Below are positions 29,113-37,832 of a DNA stretch of 64,000 bases, in pieces (position 1 is the first letter of the stretch; each line of letters opens with the position of its first letter). The notes below the pieces were generated by a model, which worked only from the letters and a program-made list of their open reading frames with translations, made no database searches and had not been told where the DNA came from. Made by a program: the position numbers and the translations under genes. The DNA is from Candidatus Pseudothioglobus singularis PS1 (GTDB lineage: Bacteria; Pseudomonadota; Gammaproteobacteria; PS1; Pseudothioglobaceae): contig NZ_CP006911.1 in assembly GCF_001281385.1 (NCBI RefSeq), positions 744,001-808,000 of the forward strand, written 5' to 3'.

Positions 29113-29838
29113 TTGACGAGTTTTGATAAAGTAAGGATTGTCATGGTGAATACGACTGAACCGGGGAATATTGGCGCTGCTGCTAGAGCCATGAAAAATA
29201 TGATGCTCTCTGAGTTATATCTTGTTGCGCCATCTAATTTTCCATCAGCAGTTGCAACTGCTAGGGCAAGTGGTGCGGACGACGTATTATCAAGCGCAAC
29301 AGTTTGCTCTTCACTCGAAGAGGCTTTGGTGGGGGTTAATCTCGTAATTGGTGCAAGTGCACGTCAAAGAAATATTAAATGGAGGCAGCTGGATGTTATT
29401 GAGACATGCAGTGAAATACAATCGATCGCTTCCAAAGAAAACCAGAAAGTTGCTGTTGTTTTTGGAACTGAAAATTCTGGTCTTACTAATGAAGAGCTAG
29501 ATTTATGTTCCACTTTAATGACAATTCCTGGAAATCCTGAGTATTTCTCACTAAATGTAGCATCCGCAATTCAAGTATTTGCCTATCAGAATTATGTAAG
29601 CACTCTAGAGGGTGGGTTTGAAAATACTCCTGGAGAATTAGCAAACTTTGATGACTTAAACAGCTTTTATAAGCATCTTGAGCAAGCACTTGAGCATATT
29701 GATTACTTTGATGCAAAGAAACCACAGAGTTTGTTAATGAGGCGCTTAAGGAGACTTTTTGGAAGAAGTATGCCTGAAAAAGAGGAAGTTGCAATTTTAA
29801 GGGGTATTCTTAATAAAATTAACCCATATAACCCATAA
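29113..29838 (+). CDS. trmJ: tRNA (cytidine/uridine-2'-O-)-methyltransferase TrmJ
   Basis: SPOUT-class enzyme that methylates the 2'-OH of position 32 in tRNA anticodon loops. Motifs are VRIVMVNTTEPGNIGAAARAMKNM, VFGTENSGLTNEEL and the knot segment IPGNPEYFSLNVASAIQVFAYQ. The C-terminal RRLRRLFGRSMPEKEEVAILRGIL is the TrmJ-specific region. I prefer TTG at 29113 because GAGAGGA lies 8 bases upstream and it gives the short N-terminus of the family. The ATG at 29080 has no ribosome binding site and would add 11 residues. A strong hairpin terminator follows. Confidence 0.9.
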   Translation: MTSFDKVRIVMVNTTEPGNIGAAARAMKNMMLSELYLVAPSNFPSAVATARASGADDVLSSATVCSSLEEALVGVNLVIGASARQRNIKWRQLDVIETCSEIQSIASKENQKVAVVFGTENSGLTNEELDLCSTLMTIPGNPEYFSLNVASAIQVFAYQNYVSTLEGGFENTPGELANFDDLNSFYKHLEQALEHIDYFDAKKPQSLLMRRLRRLFGRSMPEKEEVAILRGILNKINPYNP

Positions 29839-29842
29839 ATGA

Positions 29843-29866
29843 AAAAAGCCCGAAAACGGGCTTTTT
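29843..29866. terminator. Bidirectional rho-independent terminator between trmJ and htpG
   Basis: A perfect 10-bp stem (AAAAAGCCCG / CGGGCTTTTT) with an AAAA loop, flanked by A-runs on one side and T-runs on the other, so it works on both strands. It lies between the converging trmJ and htpG genes and is the clearest intrinsic terminator in the window. Confidence 0.93.
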
Positions 29867-29884
29867 CGTTAACATCGCCTTTGC

Positions 29885-31741
29885 TTAACCAAGCATCAGT
29901 TTGTTCATCCTTTTGACAAACTCTGCAGGCTCTTTGATTTGACCACCTTCACTGAGAACAGCTTGGTCAAATAGAACTTTTACAACATCCTCGTCTACTT
30001 TTGTTTTTAGCTTCATAACCAAAGGGTGGGTAGGATTGATTTCAAGAATAGGTTTTGTATCTGGGACATCTTGACCAAGGGACTTCATTATTCTTTCCAT
30101 ATTACCACCTAGTTCATTTTCATCGGCAACCAGACAAGAGGGTGATTCACTCAAACGACTTGAAACTTTAACTTCTTTAACTTGATTATCAAGAATTTCT
30201 TGTGCTTTAGAGATAACTTTTTCATAGTCTTTAACAGTTTTCTCTTTTTTCTTCTTATCTTCTTTTGAATCAAGGTCTTCAAGGTCTCCCTTTGCAATTG
30301 ACTTCAGAGAGAGTTCTTCAAATTCACCAAAATTTGCCACCAACCACTCATCAACTCTGTCTGAGAGCAATAAAACTTCAATATCCTTTTGCTTAAAAAT
30401 TTCAAGGTGAGGTGAGCCTTTAGCTGCATCATAATTATCAGCCGTGACATAGTATATATTTTTTTGATCTTTATTCATTCGACCAATATAGTCTTTAAGG
30501 GAGACTGTTTGATCAGAGGAGTCAGTTGATGTTGATGCAAATCTTAAAAGGTTAGAAATTTTATCTTTATTCGCAAAGTCCTCAACCACACCTTCCTTAA
30601 TAACCATTCCAAATTCTTTCCAGAATGTTGCATAATCTTCCGGTTTGTTTTTAGACATTTTGTCGAGTTCAGAAAGAATACGCTTAACAGAGGCTTTCTT
30701 GATTGTATCAACAACCTTACTACCTTGAAGTATCTCTCTTGAAACATTTAATGAAAGATCAGCAGTGTCAATTACGCCTTTGATAAACCTAAGGTACTGA
30801 GGAAGCAACTCTTCATTACCCTCCATGATAAAAACTCTCTTAGCATAAAGCTTAACACCACCTTTTCTTTTAGGTTCCCACATATCAAAGGGCGCTTTTT
30901 TGGGTATAAAGAGTAGTGATGAGTAGTCTAGTTTTCCCTCCACTCTGTTATGAATTTGCGTCAATGGACCCTCAAAGTCATAGGTTAAAGATTTATAGAA
31001 TTCATCGTAATCATTTTGAGATAATTCTTTTTTATCTTTCATCCAGAAAGCTGTCGCTTTATTTATTGTTTCATAGACAATTTCACTCTCATCTTCTTCT
31101 GAGGCCTTAACCATCATTATTGGAACGGTAATGTGATCTGAGTATTTAGAAACAATGCCACGTAGACGATAATCATCAACGAATTCTTTTTCAGCTTTCT
31201 TAACATCAAGAATGATGGTAGTGCCATAATTTTCAATATCAACGGTTTCAATTGAGTATTCACCTTTACCTTTGGAAACCCACTTAGTTCCGTTCGCTTT
31301 ATCATCACCAGCTTTTCTGCTGAGAAGTGTTACAGTATTTGAAACAATAAAAGCGGAATAGAATCCAACACCGAATTGTCCGATCAGATTAGAATCTTGT
31401 GTTTGATTTTTATCAAGACTTTCAAGATATTTTCTAGTTCCAGAATTAGCTATAGTACCAATATTTTCCATGACTTCATCTTGTGTCATTCCGATACCGT
31501 TATCTCTAATGCTAATTGTTCCTGCGTCTTTATCGATGTCAATATAGATGCTGGGCTCTTCTTTTCCCTCTAGAAGTGATTCATTAGATAGAGACTCAAA
31601 CTTGAGCTTATCAATCGCATCCGATGCGTTAGATACTAATTCTCTGAGAAAGATCTCTTTATTAGAATAAAGAGAGTGAATCATCAAATGTAAGAGTTGT
31701 GATACTTCCGTTTGAAATTCATGTGTTTGTTTTTGACTCAT
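29885..31741 (-). CDS. htpG: Chaperone protein HtpG (bacterial Hsp90)
   Basis: ATP-dependent dimeric chaperone. The N-terminal GHKL ATPase shows FLRELVSNASDAIDKLKFE, the ATP-lid elements DNGIGMTQDEV and IGQFGVGFYSAFIV, then the middle domain (TQIHNRVEGKLDYSSLLFIP, LYAKRVFIMEG, SLNVSREILQ) and the C-terminal dimerisation domain (LGQDVPDTKPILEINPTHPLV). The 618 residues match E. coli (624). A good Shine-Dalgarno (AGGGGA) precedes the start on the minus strand. Divergent from xerC, and its 3' end faces the shared terminator. Confidence 0.97.
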   Translation of the reverse strand: MSQKQTHEFQTEVSQLLHLMIHSLYSNKEIFLRELVSNASDAIDKLKFESLSNESLLEGKEEPSIYIDIDKDAGTISIRDNGIGMTQDEVMENIGTIANSGTRKYLESLDKNQTQDSNLIGQFGVGFYSAFIVSNTVTLLSRKAGDDKANGTKWVSKGKGEYSIETVDIENYGTTIILDVKKAEKEFVDDYRLRGIVSKYSDHITVPIMMVKASEEDESEIVYETINKATAFWMKDKKELSQNDYDEFYKSLTYDFEGPLTQIHNRVEGKLDYSSLLFIPKKAPFDMWEPKRKGGVKLYAKRVFIMEGNEELLPQYLRFIKGVIDTADLSLNVSREILQGSKVVDTIKKASVKRILSELDKMSKNKPEDYATFWKEFGMVIKEGVVEDFANKDKISNLLRFASTSTDSSDQTVSLKDYIGRMNKDQKNIYYVTADNYDAAKGSPHLEIFKQKDIEVLLLSDRVDEWLVANFGEFEELSLKSIAKGDLEDLDSKEDKKKKEKTVKDYEKVISKAQEILDNQVKEVKVSSRLSESPSCLVADENELGGNMERIMKSLGQDVPDTKPILEINPTHPLVMKLKTKVDEDVVKVLFDQAVLSEGGQIKEPAEFVKRMNKLMLG

Positions 31742-31779
31742 TCAAAATCCCCTATCGTTTTAACTTAAAATATAAAGAT

Positions 31780-32694
31780 ATGGTCAGTCACGAAAAAAAC
31801 AAGTCAGATCAAGAAATATTAATTGATCAAATTGAAGCATTTGCTGAGTACCTAGAGGTAGAAAAAAATTATGCTTTAAATACCATTTCTTCCTACAAGA
31901 GGGATTTGTTGAAGTTTCGTTCTTTCTTGAATGGCCGAAGCATATCAGAATGGAGTGAAATTGATTCAGACGTCTTAAATATTTTTGTCATGGAGCTTAG
32001 GCATGGTAATGCTTCTGGCAAGTCATTAAAAAGATACTTATCATCAATAAGAGTTTTTTTTAATTACTTGATTGCCAATAATATTCTCCAAAAAAATCCT
32101 GCTCAGTCTATTCAAACTCCAAGGCTTGAACGCTCATTACCGAAAACCATTAACTTCGATGATTTAACAAACATGATGACGTTAAATACTTCTAGCTACA
32201 AAGAGTTGCGCTCAGTCTTAATGATAGAGCTTTTATATTCTTGCGGTTTACGCGTATCTGAACTAGTAGGAATTAATCTTACAGACTTCGATCTGAATGA
32301 GGGTTTTGTTAAAGTCATGGGTAAGGGCGCAAAAGCAAGATTTTCTCCAGTAGGAGAGACAACTATTGGTGTCCTTAACAGATATCTAGAAAAGAGACCT
32401 AGTTGCAATTCAGATGCATTATTTTTAAATCAAAAGAATATAAGGATTTCTTCAAGAACAGTTCAGAATGTTGTTAAGAAAAGAGCTTTAGAGGTGGGAG
32501 TATCAATCAATGTTCATCCACATATGCTTCGACATGCAGCAGCTACACATTTTTTGCAGTCAAGCCATGACTTAAGGTCTGTTCAAGAGTTTTTGGGACA
32601 CAAAAGTATTAAAAGCACCCAAGTCTATACGCACCTTGATTTTTTAGAATTGTCTAAAGTTTATGATGAATTTCATCCAAGGGCAAAAAAATGA
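31780..32694 (+). CDS. xerC: Tyrosine recombinase XerC
   Basis: Site-specific recombinase that with XerD resolves chromosome dimers at dif. The ATG at 31780 gives MVSHEKNKSDQEIL and a 304-residue protein; an earlier in-frame start would lie inside htpG. The catalytic residues are all present: Arg158 in CGLRVSELVG, Lys182 region KVMGKGAKAR, His248 and Arg251 in HPHMLRHAA, His274 in LGHKSIKSTQ and the nucleophile Tyr283 in VYTHLDF. The C-terminal LSKVYDEFHPRAKK is typical of XerC, not XerD. Its stop overlaps the tsaC start (ATGA). Chromosomal housekeeping; no sign of an integrative element. Confidence 0.92.
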   Translation: MVSHEKNKSDQEILIDQIEAFAEYLEVEKNYALNTISSYKRDLLKFRSFLNGRSISEWSEIDSDVLNIFVMELRHGNASGKSLKRYLSSIRVFFNYLIANNILQKNPAQSIQTPRLERSLPKTINFDDLTNMMTLNTSSYKELRSVLMIELLYSCGLRVSELVGINLTDFDLNEGFVKVMGKGAKARFSPVGETTIGVLNRYLEKRPSCNSDALFLNQKNIRISSRTVQNVVKKRALEVGVSINVHPHMLRHAAATHFLQSSHDLRSVQEFLGHKSIKSTQVYTHLDFLELSKVYDEFHPRAKK

Positions 32695-33242
32695 TAATTA
32701 ACTCTAAAATAAAGCTTGCCTTGCATCATTTAAAGATTGGAGTTATTGCTCATCCTACAGATACGATTTATGGTCTAGGGTGTCTCGCAAATAATCCTGG
32801 CGCTATTCAAACTATCGTAAATCTAAAAAAAAGAGATATTAAAAAAGGATTCATTCTTTTAGCCTCAAACATTAGTTTTTTGATGCCTTATATTGATTCA
32901 AATATGAATAGCAAGCTTCTAAAAAAACTAGCTAAACCAACAGAGACTCCGACTACATACTTGGTTCCAAAGTCAGAGGAATTATCACCTCTACTCAATG
33001 GGGATAATGAACTCTTAGCTGTTCGCATAACCTCTGACCCACTTATTACTTACTTTTGTGAAAATACTGGCTCAGCATTAATTTCAACAAGCGCCAATCT
33101 TCAGGGTAGAAAGGTTGCTTCAAGCACGCTAGAGTTAAAAAGGTACTTTGGTAATGACCTTGCATTCGAGCTTCCTCCTAATATGTATAATTCAGAGCCT
33201 TCAAAAATTATTAATTTGATTACTGGTGAGCGATTAAGATGA
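32691..33242 (+). CDS. tsaC: L-threonylcarbamoyladenylate synthase (TsaC/YrdC)
   Basis: Makes threonylcarbamoyl-AMP for the t6A modification of ANN-decoding tRNAs. The Sua5/YciO/YrdC fold shows the substrate loop AHPTDTIYGLGCLANN, KKRDIKKGFILLAS (the KRxxxKP-like region), TPTTYLVPKSEELSPLL, LAVRITSDPLITYFC and ALISTSANLQGRKV. The 183 residues match the short TsaC form. Translationally coupled to xerC, and followed by hemF after 37 bases. In E. coli the same neighbourhood (yrdC near hemF-type genes) is seen, which supports orthology. Confidence 0.92.
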   Translation: MIINSKIKLALHHLKIGVIAHPTDTIYGLGCLANNPGAIQTIVNLKKRDIKKGFILLASNISFLMPYIDSNMNSKLLKKLAKPTETPTTYLVPKSEELSPLLNGDNELLAVRITSDPLITYFCENTGSALISTSANLQGRKVASSTLELKRYFGNDLAFELPPNMYNSEPSKIINLITGERLR

Positions 33243-33279
33243 GTTTATCTGAATTTTTATTGATTAAAATTTAATGTAA

Positions 33280-34179
33280 ATGATTGAACAAGTTAAAAAA
33301 TACTTACTTAATCTTCAGGTTGACATATGTGAGGAGTTTGGAAAATTAGATTCAATCTCTAATTTTGATACCGATATATGGAAAAGGGACGATGGAAGAG
33401 GGAGTGGGATAACACGGGTTATTTCAGATGGGAGCTTATTTGAGAAAGGTGGGGTGAATTACTCTATTATATCCGGCGATAAAATGCCGAAATCAGCAAC
33501 AGCTCTTAGGCCAGATTTAGAAGGCAGAAATTTCACTGCACTAGGTCTTTCTTTGGTTCTCCACCCAGATAATCCTTACATTCCAACAACGCATGCTAAC
33601 CTAAGGTTTTTCATTGCTGAGGAGGTGGGTAAGGATCCAATTTGGTGGTTTGGAGGAGGTTTTGATTTAACTCCTTATTATGGATTTGATGAAGACGCAA
33701 TTCACTGGCATCAAACTGCAAAAAATGCCTGTCTGCCATTTGGTGATAATACATACCGTAATTATAAAAAGTGGTGTGATGATTACTTTTACTTAAGCCA
33801 TAGAGATGAGCAGCGAGGCATTGGTGGTCTATTCTTTGACGATTTAAATGAAGGCAGTTTTGAAAAATGCTTTGAATTTCTTCAAAGTGTTGGGAATCAT
33901 TTCATCAAGGCCTACCTTCCAATTGTTGAAAAAAGAATGAATTTTCCTTTTACTCCTAAAGAGAAAGAGTTTCAGCTTTTTAGGCGAGGGCGCTATGTTG
34001 AATTTAATCTAATTCAAGATAGAGGAACACTATTTGGGCTTCAAAGTGGAGGAAGAACTGAGTCTATTCTGATGTCATTACCTCCAACAGTAAAGTGGAC
34101 TTACAAATACAAAATTGAATCAAAAAGCGCAGAAGACAAACTAACTAATTATTTTTTGAAACCAAAAGATTGGATTTGA
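33280..34179 (+). CDS. hemF: Oxygen-dependent coproporphyrinogen-III oxidase
   Basis: Aerobic heme-biosynthesis enzyme that converts coproporphyrinogen III to protoporphyrinogen IX. Signature segments are [74 protein letters not shown] and [16 protein letters not shown] with the conserved [17 protein letters not shown]. The 299 residues match E. coli HemF. Its presence implies that the cell can make heme with oxygen; an anaerobic HemN is not in this window. The ATG follows AAAATTTAATGTAA with no clear ribosome binding site. Confidence 0.97.
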   Translation: MIEQVKKYLLNLQVDICEEFGKLDSISNFDTDIWKRDDGRGSGITRVISDGSLFEKGGVNYSIISGDKMPKSATALRPDLEGRNFTALGLSLVLHPDNPYIPTTHANLRFFIAEEVGKDPIWWFGGGFDLTPYYGFDEDAIHWHQTAKNACLPFGDNTYRNYKKWCDDYFYLSHRDEQRGIGGLFFDDLNEGSFEKCFEFLQSVGNHFIKAYLPIVEKRMNFPFTPKEKEFQLFRRGRYVEFNLIQDRGTLFGLQSGGRTESILMSLPPTVKWTYKYKIESKSAEDKLTNYFLKPKDWI

Positions 34180-34211
34180 TACAGATCAACTAGACTTGAG
34201 TTAATTTCTAT

Positions 34212-34239
34212 TTTAAAGTTTTAAAAACTAGGATATAAT
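34212..34239 (+). promoter_or_regulatory. Sigma-70-type promoter for glnA
   Basis: TTTAAA (34212-34217) and a perfect TATAAT (34234-34239) are separated by 16 bases. Transcription would begin near 34246 and leave a leader of about 110 nt before the glnA ATG. I saw no sigma-54 (-24/-12, GG..GC) element, although glnA is commonly NtrC-regulated in other gammaproteobacteria. Confidence 0.55.
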
Positions 34240-34244
34240 CCACG

Positions 34245-34326
34245 CTTGAATTATCTTATGTTGATTTCAAGTAAGTCAACATTCGTTTGCAACGACGCAG
34301 ACTTCTGACAATGCCTGTCATTTTTT
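34245..34326 (+). promoter_or_regulatory. Structured glnA leader with possible attenuator
   Basis: Three consecutive hairpins lie between the predicted transcription start and the ATG. The first is an 8-bp stem GTTGATTT/AAGTCAAC (34260-34280, one G-U pair, 5-nt loop). It competes with an overlapping CTTGAA/TTCAAG stem (34245-34250 with 34266-34271). The second is TCGTT-TGC-AACGA (34283-34295). The third is TGACA-ATGCC-TGTCA (34306-34320), directly followed by six T (34321-34326), like a weak intrinsic terminator. It does not obviously match the known glutamine riboswitch (glnA RNA) consensus. A regulatory role is inferred. Confidence 0.4.
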
Positions 34327-34355
34327 AAATTTACTATTTTATAGGGAGTATAGCT

Positions 34356-35762
34356 ATGTCTGCAAAAGATGTAATGAAGACAATCGAAGAACAGAATGTT
34401 AAGTTTATAGATTTTCGTTTTACAGATACAAAAGGTAAGGAACAACATGTAAGTGTTCCTGCACACACAATTGATGCTGAAAAACTTGGAGAAGGTCAAA
34501 TGTTTGACGGCTCTTCAATTTCAGGCTGGAAAGATATTAACGAGTCTGACATGATTTTAATGCCAGATTGTGATACAGCGATTATTGATCCTTTCACTGA
34601 AGAGGTGACACTTAACATTCGATGCAATATTATTGAACCTTCAGATATGAAGGGTTATGTTAAAGATCCTCGTTCTATAGCTCATAGAGCCGAAGCCTAT
34701 TTAAAAGATTCAGGCGTTGGTGATACAGCTTATTTTGGTAACGAGCCTGAGTTTTTTGTTTTTGACAGTGTCAAATGGGATACAGGTTTTGGAATGGGTA
34801 CAGCTTTCTATGAGATCAGTTCGGAAGAAGCGGCTTGGTCTTCAAAGATTGATTTAGAAGGTGGTAACAAAGGTCACCGTCCTAGAGTGAAAGGGGGTTA
34901 TTTTCCAGTCCCACCAGTTGATTCATTGCATGACCTTCGTTCTCAAATGTGTTTAGCAATTGAAGAAATGGGTGTCACCACAGAAGTTCATCACCATGAA
35001 GTTGGTACAGCTGGTCAATGTGAAATAGGTGCATTATTTAATACATTGGTTAAAAAAGCTGATGAAACACAAATTCTTAAATATTGTGTACACAACGTTG
35101 CTCACCTTTACGGTAAGACTGCAACGTTTATGCCAAAACCAATTGCAGTTGATAATGGTAATGGTATGCATGTTCACATGTCGATTGCGAAAGATGGTAA
35201 GAATTTATTTGATGGAGATGGATACGGAAACTTAAGTGAAACTGCTCTTTATTATATTGGTGGTATTATCAAACATGCAAGAGCATTGAATGCTTTTACA
35301 AACCCATCAACTAACTCATATAAACGTTTAGTTCCAGGGTTTGAAGCGCCAGAAATGCTTGCTTATTCTGCTAAGAACCGTTCAGCAGCAATAAGAATTC
35401 CATTTGTTACAAATCCTAAAGGAAGACGTATCGAGGTTCGCTTCCCCGACTCAACAGCAAATCCATATCTTGCTTTTGCGGCTTTATTGATGGCAGGCCT
35501 TGATGGTATCAAGAATAAGATTCATCCTGGTGAGCCAGCTGACCAAGATTTATATGAAGAGTATGATGCTTCGATACCAAAAGTAAGCTCAATGCTTCAT
35601 ATCGCTTTGGAAGAACTTGATAATGATCGTGAATTCCTTAAGCAGGGTGGTGTATTTACTGATGAAGTTATTGATTCATTTATTAATCTCAAAATGGAAG
35701 AGGTGACTGCTATGAGGGCATCTCCTCAGCCACTTGAATTTGATTTATATTACAGTTGTTAA
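34356..35762 (+). CDS. glnA: Glutamine synthetase, type I (GSI-beta)
   Basis: Dodecameric ATP-dependent glutamine synthetase, the main ammonium-assimilation enzyme. Family signatures are FDGSSISGW, the ATP-binding [26 protein letters not shown] and the metal-site Glu residues in NEPEFFVFD. The adenylylation tyrosine is kept at about residue 400 in QDLYEEYD, although the usual NLYDLPP context is altered (no PP). This suggests control by GlnE is retained but the recognition loop differs. The 468 residues match E. coli (469). It has a good ribosome binding site (GGGAG) and is monocistronic, with its own promoter and terminator. ntrB/ntrC are not adjacent. Confidence 0.98.
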   Translation: MSAKDVMKTIEEQNVKFIDFRFTDTKGKEQHVSVPAHTIDAEKLGEGQMFDGSSISGWKDINESDMILMPDCDTAIIDPFTEEVTLNIRCNIIEPSDMKGYVKDPRSIAHRAEAYLKDSGVGDTAYFGNEPEFFVFDSVKWDTGFGMGTAFYEISSEEAAWSSKIDLEGGNKGHRPRVKGGYFPVPPVDSLHDLRSQMCLAIEEMGVTTEVHHHEVGTAGQCEIGALFNTLVKKADETQILKYCVHNVAHLYGKTATFMPKPIAVDNGNGMHVHMSIAKDGKNLFDGDGYGNLSETALYYIGGIIKHARALNAFTNPSTNSYKRLVPGFEAPEMLAYSAKNRSAAIRIPFVTNPKGRRIEVRFPDSTANPYLAFAALLMAGLDGIKNKIHPGEPADQDLYEEYDASIPKVSSMLHIALEELDNDREFLKQGGVFTDEVIDSFINLKMEEVTAMRASPQPLEFDLYYSC

Positions 35763-35780
35763 TTAGATCAATATCTTGAA

Positions 35781-35807
35781 AAAAAAGCCGCTCCTTGCGG
35801 CTTTTTT
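35781..35807 (+). terminator. Rho-independent terminator of glnA
   Basis: An 11-bp stem AAAAAAGCCGC / GCGGCTTTTTT with a TCCTT loop, starting 18 bases after the glnA stop codon and ending in a T-run. A clear intrinsic terminator, possibly active in both directions. Confidence 0.93.
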
Positions 35808-35872
35808 ATTATCTAAAAAGCTGGTTGGTATCCGGTAAAATTTAATTTATTCAAAATTAATATAAACACAAA

Positions 35873-36856
35873 ATGATTAAAGCAAGAAATGATTGGAAAT
35901 TGGACGAAATTAAAGCCCTATTTGAGATTCCTTTTAATGATCTTCTTTTTAAAGCACATTCTATACATAGAGAGAACTTTGATCCAAATCAAGTTCAAGT
36001 GAGCTCTCTGCTTAATATTAAAACGGGCGCATGCCCCGAAGACTGTTCTTATTGCTCCCAAAGCTCAAAATATGACACAGGCCTTGAGCGAGAAAAATTA
36101 ATGGAAATTGATGAGGTATTACAGCAAGCTCAAAATGCAAAGAATAAGGGGGCGACAAGATTCTGTATGGGTGCTGCTGCCTGGAGAAACCCAACAGACA
36201 AGAGTCTTGATAAAGTCATACCAATGATTCAAGGTGTAAAGGCTATGGGAATGGAGACATGTGTTACCTTAGGTATGCTATCTCCAAAACAAGCCTCCAC
36301 TCTAAAAGAGGCAGGCCTTGATTACTATAATCATAATATTGACACATCAAAAGAAAACTACCCTAATGTTATTACGAGTAGAACTTTTCAAGACAGACTG
36401 GACACTCTAGCTGCGGTTAAAGATGCCAATATTAGCGTTTGTAGCGGTGGAATTCTAGGAATGGGAGAAACTGAAACGGATCGGGCTTCTATGCTTCAAT
36501 CTTTAGCTAATCTTGAACAACATCCGGATAGTGTTCCAATAAATCTTCTTGTTCCTATTCCAGGAACTCCATTTGAAAATATTAAACCACCAAGTGAAAG
36601 TGAGTTTGTTCGAACAATTGCTGTAGCAAGAATTTTAATGCCTAAGTCAGTTGTTAGACTTTCAGCTGGAAGGCTCGATATGGGAGAGGGTATGCAGGCG
36701 TTATGTTTTTTTGCTGGCGCAAACTCAATCTTCTATGGTGAGCAGTTATTAACAACAGATAACCCAACGGTCGCAAATGACAAACTCCTTTTTAGCCGTC
36801 TTGGAATTAATGGAGAAGATTATCAGCAATCTGTTGCTCAGGAGTTGACACTTTAA
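35873..36856 (+). CDS. bioB: Biotin synthase
   Basis: Radical-SAM enzyme that inserts sulfur into dethiobiotin. The 4Fe-4S SAM cluster motif is [11 protein letters not shown] (Cys54, 58, 61). The auxiliary 2Fe-2S ligands and substrate region appear in [34 protein letters not shown] and RLSAGR (arginine ligand). The 327 residues are typical. The other bio genes are not adjacent. TATAAA lies 6 bases before the ATG and there is no ribosome binding site. Its last 50 bases overlap the convergent murG, an unusually long overlap. Confidence 0.97.
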   Translation: MIKARNDWKLDEIKALFEIPFNDLLFKAHSIHRENFDPNQVQVSSLLNIKTGACPEDCSYCSQSSKYDTGLEREKLMEIDEVLQQAQNAKNKGATRFCMGAAAWRNPTDKSLDKVIPMIQGVKAMGMETCVTLGMLSPKQASTLKEAGLDYYNHNIDTSKENYPNVITSRTFQDRLDTLAAVKDANISVCSGGILGMGETETDRASMLQSLANLEQHPDSVPINLLVPIPGTPFENIKPPSESEFVRTIAVARILMPKSVVRLSAGRLDMGEGMQALCFFAGANSIFYGEQLLTTDNPTVANDKLLFSRLGINGEDYQQSVAQELTL

Positions 36857-37832
36857 GTGATTCTAATTTTTTAGCCATCTCATGAAGCTTGTCTTTACTG
36901 AGAGCCTCTAACTCTCTGTCGATTGCTTCGGGATTAAGATTTTCTTCTTCTAAAAGAATACCGGCTTCATTTTTAGAAAGAATCTCAGCATTAATTTTTT
37001 GATGATTGTCTATGGCATAAGGAAATGGAATGAGTATAGCTAGTGAATTGGAAGCAATCAATTCAGAAATTGTCATAGCTCCAGCTCTAGAAATTACTAA
37101 GTCTGCCCAAGCATAAGCTTCTGCCATATTTTCTATAAATGGCTCAATTTTTGCTCCATAATGCTGTGATTTTTTATACAATACTCTTACCTCTTCCAGA
37201 TGATTTTCTCCAGTCTGATGCCAAATGTTTACACATGTTTTAATCTTAGGAATGGTTTGATTGATTTTTTTGGCACCCAAAGAGCCGCCCAGAACGAGTA
37301 AGTTTTTAACTGATTTAGGCCTATTTTTAGGGATTGGATTAAACAGTATTGGATTTCCAGTCGTAATTGCGCCTGCACTCTCAGGAAAAGTATCTTCAAA
37401 AGCTTGAAAGCATTTGCAAGCAAGTCTGCTCAAAAGTCTGTTTGTTGTTCCAGGAACACTGTTTTGTTCATGAATAAATAAAGGTACAAAAAACAATTTA
37501 GAAATTAAACCACCAATTCCTGAGGCATATCCTCCCATTCCAATGACAATGTTTGGCCTATACTTAATAAAAATAATAACAGTTTGAAAAAACCCACAGC
37601 CTAGAAGAAAAAAAGCTTTCAGAATAACTAGTAAATTTTTACCTCTAAGGCCACTACTGGAGACTCCATGGAATTTATAGCCGTGCCTAGGAACTAATCT
37701 ACTTTCCATAGCATTCTTGCCACCAAGCCATTCTACAACTGCACCTCTCTCTTTAAGTTCTTTTGCAATAGCTAGTGCAGGAAAAATATGACCACCGGTA
37801 CCACCAGCCATAATGAGAATTTTTTTAGACAT
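36807..37832 (-). CDS. murG: UDP-GlcNAc:undecaprenyl-PP-MurNAc-pentapeptide GlcNAc transferase
   Basis: Peripheral membrane glycosyltransferase (GT28) that makes lipid II from lipid I. Conserved elements are [83 protein letters not shown] and [13 protein letters not shown] with [16 protein letters not shown]. The 341 residues are typical. The gene follows ftsW with an 8-base overlap. The remaining dcw genes (murC, murD, mraY, ftsQ/A/Z) are absent on both sides, so the cluster is split in this genome. Confidence 0.97.
   Translation of the reverse strand: MSKKILIMAGGTGGHIFPALAIAKELKERGAVVEWLGGKNAMESRLVPRHGYKFHGVSSSGLRGKNLLVILKAFFLLGCGFFQTVIIFIKYRPNIVIGMGGYASGIGGLISKLFFVPLFIHEQNSVPGTTNRLLSRLACKCFQAFEDTFPESAGAITTGNPILFNPIPKNRPKSVKNLLVLGGSLGAKKINQTIPKIKTCVNIWHQTGENHLEEVRVLYKKSQHYGAKIEPFIENMAEAYAWADLVISRAGAMTISELIASNSLAILIPFPYAIDNHQKINAEILSKNEAGILLEEENLNPEAIDRELEALSKDKLHEMAKKLESLKVSTPEQQIADNLLH

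Noticed and set aside
29486-29794. 102-codon open frame antisense to trmJ
   Set aside because: Lies inside conserved trmJ motifs; no initiation signals.
31780-32694. Tyrosine recombinase as a mark of an integrated element
   Set aside because: The C-terminal HPRAKK and the coupling to tsaC and hemF identify the housekeeping XerC. No attachment repeats, tRNA or phage genes are near.
34356-35762. Loss of adenylylation control in GlnA
   Set aside because: The NLYDLPP context is altered, but the target tyrosine (about residue 400) is present, so loss of control cannot be claimed.
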